Shown here: positions 1 through 12,500 of the stretch, piece by piece | How the letters are laid out: every line of letters starts with the position of its first letter | Position numbering within the stretch: position 1 is the stretch's first letter | NCBI GenBank assembly: GCA_963170055.1 | Contig: CAUJGJ010000234.1 | Location: forward strand, 2,501 to 15,000 | Origin: Halisarca cf. caerulea | Taxonomy: Eukaryota > Porifera > Demospongiae > Chondrillida > Halisarcidae | DNA length: 12,500 nt | Direction: 5' to 3' | Made by a program: the position numbers and the translations under genes | Notes under the pieces: generated by a model | What the model saw: the letters and a program-made list of their open reading frames with translations, nothing else | What the model was told of the DNA's origin: nothing | The model's database searches: none

Positions 1-269
1 ACGCATTACGTATATGTGACATAGAATATAGAAAACTATGCATGAGCATGCAAAACGACAGTATATTGTATAATTGATACCCACATGGTATGCATGCATG
101 TACTTTCCCACACAGGCACATAATAAATGAGCATTAAATTTAGTTACATGCAGGGATGATCTGACCTACTCGTTGACACGTGAGAGTGCATATACCATGG
201 GTATAGGAACACACTTCAGAAAAGGGGGGGGGGCACATACATTGAAAGCCACAATAACACAGTCATAAA

Positions 270-946
<677 letters not shown>

Positions 947-1086
947 TGCGTTAAACGTTAATGGTAAAAGTGGGTCTTTGTGCACCAGAGTGTTTCCTGA
1001 GGACCATGCACTCCCAGTCTAGACACACCATGTACTTGTAGTTACTGTAGTAGACGGATTACTCAGCAATCAGCCCTTGCACCGAA

Positions 1087-1400
1087 TTAAACTTGGTCAT
1101 ACCCTTTTACGCCATCACTGTACTGTGTCCTTGATTTACACTTCAGGCTGTGAACGAATCGTTTTAGACCAAAGGAGGCTTCCTTCATTGCTTTTCCTTT
1201 GAGCTTCACGATGATACCTTGCGTTGGACTCAGTAGGACTCGGGATAGGAAATCATTAGACACAGTGACGAGACAAGCGCGCGTTCTCTCAGTTTCCTCC
1301 ACAGCCTGACCGTCCTGCTATTCTTCTCCGAAATAGACTACACGGGTCTGTTTTAGGTAAAATGTATCCAGCAAGTCGTCGAAGAACATGTCCAGCCAGA
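1087..1400 (-). other. Possible decayed coding block inside the repeat unit
   Basis: On the minus strand the conserved core of copy 1 reads in one frame from LWLDMFFDDLLDTFYLKQTR (from 1400) to an in-frame TAG at 1320-1318, then from QDGQAVEETERTR to KSRTQYSDGVKGYDQV and TAA at 1089-1087. Composition looks more protein-like than the surroundings, but I recognise no family. In copies 2 and 3 two extra bases (near 3368 and 5499) shift the frame and give a TGA soon after, so only copy 1 keeps the second part open. An intron could in principle remove the TAG, since atagcag precedes GAC. A chance opening in non-coding repeat DNA remains quite possible. Confidence 0.25.
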
Positions 1401-1556
1401 GCTGATGATCACAAGGAAGCGTCTAAACACTTCGTACTTCCGCTAGAAACTTCCTTCCCGCGTCTCCATAGTTAATGTACACAGTCGCTCACGTGCAAAT
1501 CTATGCACAAGTATGTGCTCCATACTTGGGTATAGGGACTATGGAAATAGGCTAAC

Positions 1557-1564
1557 TATAAATA
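1557..1564 (+). promoter_or_regulatory. TATA-like box upstream of the tRNA-like block (copies at 3721 and 5840)
   Basis: TATAAATA lies about 35 bases before the tRNA-like block in copy 1 and at the same offset in copies 2 (3721-3728) and 3 (5840-5847). The sequence shows only position and conservation; in AT-rich DNA such a motif can occur by chance. Confidence 0.25.
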
Positions 1565-1587
1565 GCACTTAGGATAATATATTTTCA

Positions 1588-1690
1588 GAAGGTCCGGGTG
1601 GCATAACTGCTAGCCCCGTGACTAGGTATTAGTGCTGAGGTCGAAGACCCGGTGTTCGAAATCGACTCCGGTCACTTTCTTTCTGAAAAA
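1588..1690 (+). mobile_element. tRNA-like SINE-type sequence, repeat copy 1
   Basis: A Pol III type 2 promoter pattern is visible: an A-box-like tggcataactgc (1599-1610) and a B-box-like tgttcgaaatc (1653-1663), 42 bases apart, followed by ctttctttctg and a run of A. The layout resembles the tRNA-derived head of many invertebrate SINEs. T-arm and acceptor pairing are imperfect, so it is not a working tRNA gene. No target-site duplication could be set, so it may simply be a fixed part of the unit. Confidence 0.6.
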
Positions 1691-2695
1691 AAAACGGCTC
1701 CCGTTTATCAGTAGTCAGTTCCGTTCCTCAGTGGTCAGTTGCAATACTCCTGTACAAAGAATCGTATGGGGGGAGCTTTGGGTCTCGCAGCTGGTCTCCC
1801 ACCTAATACTGATCATGTCTTCTCGAGATACAAGAGAATGAGTACTTCACTCTAGGGCTAAATATCTGGGACTTCGATTGGGTGGACTTCTTTTTTTTTC
1901 CATAAACTACCATTTTTCTACCATCTCAATCATAAATGAATAGATCCATCAAAGCTATATCAGTTTCGCTTTTATGATAGAAGAATTTAAATACATTAAT
2001 ATGCAGTCAACTTTAGCTAGTGTAACAATGCAATGTCATGAATACAATTACAAGAAATAAAACCCAGTCACCTTATCTGCTGTAGATTACAATTATTATA
2101 ATTGATATAAATAAGTGTCAAGTAGAAGTTATGGTCCACTTTACATTGTAACTATTTCTCTAAACCATTGACAAGGGTCAAACTTCTGCAAACTCCTAAC
2201 TTCTTCTTGATCACATGGAACAGTCAGAGGTTGGTGCTGTGAGAAGTAGCGGAGGGAGAGGGAGTCATTTGAGGATGCATATACTACAACAGACACTGTA
2301 CATGCACAATGTAATACAACTACGTACACAGCGTACACGCACGTGTTCCACATACATGCATATCACATTTCTACAATACATAGAAGCATGAGCAAAGGAA
2401 AATATTTCCTTGTATTCAAATTCCTGCGCTCACGCATCACACATATGGGACATAGAATATAGAAAACTATGCATGAGCATGCAAAACGACAGTATATTGC
2501 ATAATTGATACCCACATGGTATGCATGCATGTACTTTCCCACACAGGCACATAATAAATGAGCATTAAATTTAGTTACATGCAGGGATGACCTACTCGTT
2601 GACACGTGAGACTGCATATACCATGGGTATAGGAACATACTTCAGAAAGGGGGGGGGGGGGCACATACATTGAAAGCCATAATACACAGTCATAA

Positions 2696-2715
2696 AACAC
2701 ACACAACACACAGAT

Positions 2716-2766
<51 letters not shown>

Positions 2767-2772
2767 AACACA

Positions 2773-2824
<52 letters not shown>

Positions 2825-2954
2825 CACACGTACACACACACACCCATACACAAACACACACAACTATATACACACACAAACACACCACATGTACATATAT
2901 ATGTACACATGTATGCATGCACTCAGTGACACACAATCATGAACACACTCATGT

Positions 2955-3027
<73 letters not shown>

Positions 3028-3030
3028 CAC

Positions 3031-3101
<71 letters not shown>
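2696..3101 (+). repeat. CA microsatellite block of copy 2
   Basis: There are two (CA)n stretches on either side of the conserved spacer (about 2820-2960) that contains acgtacac, ctatatacac and the 18-base palindrome. The second stretch has the atgcacacacgcac interruption seen in all three full copies. Confidence 0.97.
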
Positions 3102-3103
<2 letters not shown>

Positions 3104-3751
3104 TGCGTTAAACGTTAATGGTAAAAGTGGGTCTTTGTGCACCAGAGTGTTTCCTGAGGACCACTCCCAGTCTAGACACACCATGTACTTATAGTTACTG
3201 TAGTAGACGGATTACTCAGCAATCAGCCCTTGCACCGAATAAAACTTGGTCATACCCTTTTACGCCATCACTGTATACTGTGTCCTTGATTTACACTTCA
3301 GGCTGTGAACGAATCGTTTTAGACCAAAGGAGGCTTCCTTAATCGCTTTTCCTTTGAGCTTCACGATGATATACCTTGCGTTGGACTCAGTAGGACTCGG
3401 GATAGGAAATCATTAGACACAGTGACGAGACAAGCGCGCGTTCTCTCAGTTTCCTCCACAGCCTGACCGTCCTGCTATTCTTCTCCGAAATAGACTACAC
3501 GGGTCTGTTTTAGGTAAAATGTATCCAGCAAGTCGTCGAAGAACATGTCCAGCCAGAGCTGATGATCACAAGGAAGCGTCTAAACACTTCGTACTTGCGC
3601 TAGAAACTTCCTTCCCGCGTCTCCATAGTTAATGTACACAGTCGCTCACGTGCAAATCTATGCACAAGTATGTGCTCCATACTTGTAACTTGGGTATAGG
3701 GACTATGGAAATAGGCTAACTATAAATAGCACTTAGGATAATATATTTTCA

Positions 3752-3854
3752 GAAGGTCCGGGTGGCATAACTGCTAGCCCCGTGACTAGGTATTAGTGCT
3801 GAGGTCGAAGACCCGGTGTTCGAAATCGACTCCGGTCACTTTCTTTCTGAAAAA
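3752..3854 (+). mobile_element. tRNA-like SINE-type sequence, repeat copy 2
   Basis: This matches the copy 1 element throughout: A box at 3763-3774 and B box at 3817-3827, with the same spacing and the same A-run after tttctttctg. It was carried along by duplication of the unit, not inserted independently. Confidence 0.6.
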
Positions 3855-4879
3855 AAAACGGCTCCCGTTTATCAGTAGTCAGTTCCGTTCCTCAGTGGTC
3901 AGTTGCAATACTCCTGTACAAAGAATCGTATGGGGGGAGCTTTGGGTCTCGCAGCTGGTCTCCCACCTAATACTGATCATGTCTTCTCGAGATACAAGAG
4001 AATGAGTACTTCACTCTAGGGCTAAATATCTGGGACTTCGATTGGGTGGACTTCTTTTTTTTTCATAGACTACCATTCTTCTACCATCTCAATCATAGAT
4101 AAATAGATTCATCAAAGCTATATATATCAGTTTCGCATTTATGATATATAGAAGAATTTAAATGCATTAATATGCAGTCAACTTTAGCTAGTGTAACAAT
4201 GCAATGTCATGAATACAATTATAAGAAATAAAACCCAGTCACCTTATCTGCTGCAGATTACAATTATTATAATTGATATAAATAAGTGTCAAGTAGAAGT
4301 TATGGTCCACTTTACATTATTGTAACTATTTCTCTAAACTATTCACAAGGGTCAAACTTCTGCAAACTCCTAACTTCTTCTAGCTTGATCACATGGAACA
4401 GTCAGAGGATGGTGCTGTGAGAAGTAGCGGAGGGAGAGGGAGTCATTTGAGGATGCATATACTACAACAGAGTCTGACACTGTACATGCACAATGTAATA
4501 CAACTACGTACACAGCGTACACGCACGTGTTCCACATACATGCATATCACATTTCTACAATACATAGAAGCATGAGCAAAGGAAAATATTTCCTTGTGTT
4601 CAAATTCCTGCGCTCACGCATCACATATATGTGACATAGAATATAGAAAAACATGCATGAGCATGCAAAACGACAGTATATTGTATAATTGATACCCACA
4701 TGGTATGCATGCATGTACTTTCCCACACAGGCACATAATAAATGAGCATTAAATTTAGTTACATGCAGGGATGATCCGACCTACTCGTTGACACGTGAGA
4801 GTGCATATACCATGGGTATAGGAACATACTTCAGAAAGGGGGGGGCACATACATTGAAAGCCACAATACACAGTCATAA

Positions 4880-4899
4880 AACACACACAACACACAGAT

Positions 4900-4934
<35 letters not shown>

Positions 4935-5068
4935 CACACGTAAACACACACACCCATACACAAACACACACAACTATATACACACACAAACACACCACAT
5001 GTACATATATATGTACACATGTATGCATGCACTCAGTGACACACAATCATGAACACACTTATGTACAT

Positions 5069-5155
<87 letters not shown>

Positions 5156-5158
5156 CAC

Positions 5159-5229
<71 letters not shown>
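4880..5229 (+). repeat. CA microsatellite block of copy 3
   Basis: A short first (CA)n stretch (about 4902-4929) is followed by the conserved spacer with the palindrome at 5000-5017, then a longer (CA)n stretch with the catgcacacacgcac interruption near 5152-5166, ending at caattgcgttaaacg. Confidence 0.97.
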
Positions 5230-5231
<2 letters not shown>

Positions 5232-5870
5232 TGCGTTAAACGTTAATGGTAAAAGTGGGTCTTTGTGCACCAGAGTGTTTCCTGAGGACCACTCCCAGTC
5301 TAGACACACCATGTACTTGTAGTTGCTGTAGTAGACGGATTACTCAGCAATCAGCCCTTGCACCGAATAAAACTTGGTCATACCCTTTTACGCCATCACT
5401 GTACTGTGTCCTTGATTTACACTTCAGGCTGTGAACGAATCGTTTTAGACCAAAGGAGGCTTCCTTAATCACTTTTCCTTTGAGCTTCACGATGATATAC
5501 CTTGCGTTGGACTCAGTAGGACTCAGGATAGGAAATCATTAGATACAGTGACGAGACAAGCGCGCGTTCTCTCAGTTTCCTCCACAGCCTGACCGTCCTG
5601 CTATTCTTCTCCGAAATAGACTACACGGGTCTGTTTTAGGTAAAATGTATCCAGCAAGTCGTCGAAGAACATGTCCAGCCAGAGCTGATGATCACAAGGA
5701 AGCGTCTAAACACTTCGTACTTGCGCTAGAAACTTCCTTCCCGCGTCTCCATAGTTAATGTACACAGTCGCTCACGTGCAAATCTATGCACAAGTATGTG
5801 CTCCATACTTGGGTATAGGGACTATGGAAATAGGCTAACTATAAATAGCACTTAGGATAATATATTTTCA

Positions 5871-5973
5871 GAAGGTCCGGGTGGCATAACTGCTAGCCCC
5901 GTGACTAGGTATTAGTGCTGAGGTCGAAGACCCGGTGTTCGAAATCGACTCCGGTCACTTTCTTTCTGAAAAA
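5871..5973 (+). mobile_element. tRNA-like SINE-type sequence, repeat copy 3
   Basis: This copy has the A box at 5882-5893 and the B box at 5936-5946, unchanged from copies 1 and 2. The 144-base deletion of copy 3 begins about 27 bases after its A-run, leaving the promoter boxes untouched. Confidence 0.6.
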
Positions 5974-6591
5974 AAAACGGCTCCCGTTTATCAGTAGTCA
6001 ATATCTGGGACTTCGATTGGGTGGACTTCTTTTTTTTTTTTTCATAGACTACCATTCTTCTATCATCTCAATCATAGATAAATAGATTCATCAAAGCTAT
6101 ATATATCAGTTTCGCATTTATGATATATAGAAGAATTTAAATGCATTAATATGCAGTCAACTTTGGCTAGTGTAACAATGCAATGTCATGAATACAATTA
6201 TAAGAAATAAAACCCAGTCACCTTATCTGCTGCAGATTACAATTATTATAATTGATATAAATAAGTGTCAAGTAAAAGTTATGGTCCACTTTACATTATT
6301 GTAACTATTTCTCTAAACCATTCACAAGGGTCAAACTTCTGCAAACTCCTAACTTCTTCTTGATCACATGGAACAGTCAGAGGTTGGTGCTGTGAGAAGT
6401 AGCGGAGGGAGAGGGAGTCATTTGAGGATGCATATACTACAACAGACACTGTACATGTACATGCACAATGTAATACAACTACGTACACAACGTACACGTA
6501 CGTGTTCTACATGCATGCATATCACATTTCTACAATACATAGAAGCATGAGCAAAGGAAAATATTTCCTTGTGTTCAAATTCCTGCGCTCA

Positions 6592-7472
<881 letters not shown>

Positions 7473-7698
7473 ACCGTATAGGGGCGCTAATTTTCGCGGG
7501 ACTTTCTTTTCACGAATTTTGCGAATGAGCCAGCATTCGAGAGAACAATCACAAATATTTGGTTAGATATATATATAGTCTATTTGTCTTATATAATATA
7601 GTAGGGACTGGTCTATTCCCGAATATATAATCGTGAATTACAGCCAAGTTCTTCATTCGCAGAATATACGTCCCGCGAAAATTTGTACCTATACTGTA
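7473..7698. mobile_element. MITE-like element with AATTTTCGCGGGAC terminal inverted repeats
   Basis: The left end accgtatagg...aattttcgcgggac (7473-7502) is the inverted match of the right end gtcccgcgaaaatt...cctatactgta (7670-7698). Between them lie about 165 bases without coding capacity. Small size, inverted ends and non-coding interior fit a non-autonomous DNA transposon. Exact borders and the target duplication are unclear; the flanks are TATA-rich. A relative begins at 12319. Confidence 0.7.
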
Positions 7699-7885
7699 GC
7701 TATAATGGGCCAGCTATTACACATGTAAGATTAAAAGCTATATATAATATATTAATAACAAAAATAAATAATAGTCACATATTATAACAGATTTTACTTA
7801 TATATATGCTCAAATTTTTGCAGGCAAAACTTTTGTGGATTGGCAATTTTCACAATTTTAGCGAAAAATCTTGGATCCTCCTTTA

Positions 7886-8049
7886 CAGTGCTCCTCGACT
7901 ACAACTCCTGTCAGAATATATAGGAGGTTGTCGGAATAGAGAGGTGGTGGAATACAGAAATGTTGGAGAGGTGTCGGATTAGAGAGATGTTGGATTAGAA
8001 AGGTGTCAGAGAGGTGTCAGATTAGAGAGATGTTGGATTAAAGAGGTTT
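7886..8049. mobile_element. pogo/Tigger-like MITE fragment with 43-base internal repeats
   Basis: The fragment begins cagtgctcctcgactaca, similar to the CAGT start of pogo-type elements, and then carries repeated GAGAGGTGTCGGATTAGAGA-type phrases. The clearest pair, 7966-7997 and 8009-8040, is 32 bases long with one difference and a spacing of 43 bases; weaker copies precede it from about 7922. The far end (gaggtttaaacg) does not mirror the start well, so the element is probably broken. Confidence 0.5.
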
Positions 8050-8725
8050 AAACGTATTAGCCATAGCCATACGTATGTCATAGTTTTCAGGAGTGCTTTT
8101 CATGTAGAGATTTTGGACTGTGCATGCTGTTTCTTATATACCGATGTTGATATACTACAAGCTTGGAATTAGAGCAGATGACAGCCCACAGGGTTGAAAT
8201 ATCCTGATAAAGATTGTCTGTCTTCACAAGACTGCATTTCAAAACGATCCAAGATCCAAATGGATTTGCCCATAATCAGTGCATGCTTTTCGTATCAGCC
8301 AGGTACTTGCTGAGCCAATTCTATTGTTACAGTATGACGTGTGTGTAATGCACTTGTCCGTTACAATTCAATCCAGCTAGTGTACAGTGCACAGCTTGCA
8401 AATGATAGATGCCAAATTACCGGCAGACATGTACATTTCCAGGAGTATTTATAATTACTAACATGGAATCCCGCTCATAGAAGACAATCTAAGTAGCCTG
8501 TAGAAAACAGCCATAGGGTTCTTCCTCCTTTAGCTACCGTTACACTGTAATGCAATGTCTAGGAAATCAGTTCTCTCAACTAATCTGAAATCAAGATGAA
8601 TCTTAATAAAAAGCTTTTGCCTTGCAAACATGCCAAATAGATGACCTAGACACATGTGTATATGACATATATACGCGTGCAGTGTACATAGATACAAGCA
8701 CATATGAACATATATATGCACATAC
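8050..8725. other. Region without a supported gene, downstream of FUT8-like exon D
   Basis: This is where the last FUT8-like exon would be expected on the minus strand. I read all three minus frames and found only short openings: one of about 40 codons around 8300-8180, and one ending in NGS-stop near 8530. Neither resembles the SH3-type C terminus. Confidence 0.5.
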
Positions 8726-11648
<2,923 letters not shown>

Positions 11649-11746
11649 CTGGTTATTAAACAGAATACACAATAGTGTAAATTTTGAAGTGGAATGTAAT
11701 AATTATTATATGATATGACATTCTTACAATGAAAACTGCTATTTAG

Positions 11747-11818
11747 TACACTTGAAAATCTGGACACTTGCATACACAAGACATTGGGTTAACATTGTTG
11801 TCCCAATTCTCACACACA
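11747..11818. repeat. Dispersed repeat (relative at 8928-8998)
   Basis: This reads acacttgaaaatctggacac, then ttgcatacacaagacattgg and gttaacattgttgtccc, colinear with the repeat at 8928-8998. It may be the edge of a longer element running into 11819-12015, which is open in one plus frame but shows no recognisable domain. Confidence 0.55.
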
Positions 11819-12318
11819 AACGAATGACGCATAAAAACATGAGCAATACTCCAGTCAAGCATAAAACGATGCAAGTAGATGGTCATCCGGTTGAGCGGCA
11901 ATTGCATAGCAAAGAAAAATCTTCAATTCAATCTCCAAATCTTGATTGCTCAATCGGAACAATCTACTTGGTTATGATTGAACATAGCAATGAGCCTCTC
12001 AGTATGACATTATAAATGTAAAATGAAGTTGAAGTGATGCAAAAAATGCTTTCAATCCAAGGTGACTTATTGTTCATGAACATGTGCAGTGCGTAGTAAC
12101 TACATTTATGTAGGGATGATGGTAAATGATATAGCTATAAACCCAGGTCATACATCGGAACATGTATTGGTGCTAAAATATCCATAAGCAATGGGTGAGC
12201 TGTTTACCAGTGCAAAGCCTACATATAAGCATGTACTAATTAGCCATCATGTCATAAAACAGAATCGATAACATATTTATAATATACATACATATATATA
12301 TATATATAATGTATATAA
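11819..12318. other. Region without a supported gene
   Basis: This stretch is upstream of FUT8-like exon A. I looked on the minus strand for the preceding FUT8 segment (the GWGCQLHH-type motif) and did not find it. An 87-codon plus-strand opening at 11752-12015 has no recognisable domain. A short (AT)n run lies at about 12293-12308. Confidence 0.55.
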
Positions 12319-12500
12319 TACCGTGTGCTCGGAAATTTTCGCGGTACTAAATTTTCGCGGACGCAACACTGGAGGATTTTCGCGGTACTAAATTATTCGC
12401 GGATGCAGAATTTCTCAAATTCGCGGATCTTAGATTGGATTTTATATTAGTTCAACAATATGTAATCCTATATAAATTATGCACTGAAAAATGGCTGCTC
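12319..12500. mobile_element. AATTTTCGCGG-type element, partial, running off the window
   Basis: It begins taccgtgtgctcggaaattt, parallel to the left end of the element at 7473, and carries repeated ATTTTCGCGG or ATTCGCGG words at about 12335, 12351, 12377, 12394 and 12418. The phrase cgcggtactaaatt occurs twice, 41 bases apart. The right end is not in the window, so size and type are unknown. Confidence 0.55.

Larger units (their letters stand above)
2432..4615 (+). repeat. Large tandem repeat unit, copy 2 (about 2.2 kb)
   Basis: This is a nearly unchanged repeat of the copy 1 unit in the same orientation. Its differences include a G-run of 13 (2649-2661), shorter CA tracts, an extra AT in the gatgatatacc site near 3368, a short aacttg-type insertion near 3688, and tatatatcag-type AT expansions near 4120. 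The AT insertion near 3368 and the AT expansions are shared with copy 3 but not copy 1, so copies 2 and 3 are closer relatives over this central part. Confidence 0.95.
4616..6591 (+). repeat. Large tandem repeat unit, copy 3 (about 2.0 kb, internally deleted)
   Basis: This is the third same-orientation copy. It has a G-run of 8, a short first CA tract and an internal deletion of about 144 bases: the sequence jumps from cagtagtca (ends 6000) directly to atatctgggacttcg (6001), which in copy 2 are separated by the stretch 3882-4025. Its front part shares gaaaaacatgcatgag and the G-run of 8 with copy 4, while its rear shares indels with copy 2, so the copies do not have one simple branching history. 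Confidence 0.95.

Noticed and set aside
1591..1678. A functional tRNA gene.
   Set aside because: The A and B boxes are there, but the T-arm and acceptor stem do not pair properly, so a tRNA-derived repeat is the better reading.
1632..1841. 69-codon plus-strand opening, repeated unchanged at 3796-4005.
   Set aside because: It lies over the tRNA-like block and A-run and is identical only because the unit is duplicated. The 144-base deletion removes most of it in copy 3, and nothing in it looks like a protein domain.
8180..8306. Minus-strand opening of about 40 codons (GYFNPVGCHLL end) as a possible FUT8 C terminus.
   Set aside because: Its resemblance to the FUT8 end is too weak, and I could not link it to exon D by phase and splice sites.
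11752..12015. 87-codon plus-strand opening.
   Set aside because: It begins inside a dispersed repeat, has no recognisable domain, and runs against the FUT8-like gene in an expected intron.

Overview
The window is nuclear DNA of a eukaryote, most likely an invertebrate animal. It is AT-rich and full of CA/GT and AT microsatellites, it carries several families of short non-autonomous DNA transposons and a tRNA-like SINE-type sequence, and its one recognisable gene is split by introns with GT..AG borders. Elements built around an AATTTTCGCGG-type end, together with ones built around CCTCTCTATAATGGAC, made me think of sponge or other marine invertebrate genomes. That is an impression, not a proof. 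I see no bacterial, organellar or viral genes.

Positions 1-6995 form a head-to-tail array of a large repeat: copy 1 at 1-2431, copy 2 at 2432-4615, copy 3 at 4616-6591, and a partial copy 4 at 6592-6995. Each full unit holds a conserved lead-in, a G-run of variable length, one or two CA tracts split by a conserved spacer, a conserved non-microsatellite block of about 1.4 kb, and inside that block a TATA-like site followed by a tRNA-like A-box/B-box sequence. The unit shortens from copy 1 to copy 3 mainly because the CA tracts shrink, plus an internal deletion of about 144 bases in copy 3. The array ends inside a CA tract and passes straight into unrelated DNA at about 6996.

Positions 6996-8725 are AT-rich and show no convincing gene. 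They hold a MITE-like element with terminal inverted repeats (7473-7698) and a pogo/Tigger-like repeat cluster (7886-8049).

Positions 8726-11648, on the minus strand, hold four consecutive exons of a FUT8-like alpha-1,6-fucosyltransferase (GT23): 11428-11648, 10700-10879, 9501-9651 and 8726-8819. Splice phases agree across the three introns, and together the exons encode the GDP-fucose-binding part of the catalytic domain. The N-terminal exons lie beyond the right edge. The C-terminal SH3 part was not found. The introns are loaded with microsatellites and small transposons, which explains why no long ORF shows the gene.

Positions 11649-12500 would be intron or upstream sequence of the same gene. 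They hold a dispersed repeat shared with 8928-8998 and the start of a second AATTTTCGCGG-type element at 12319.
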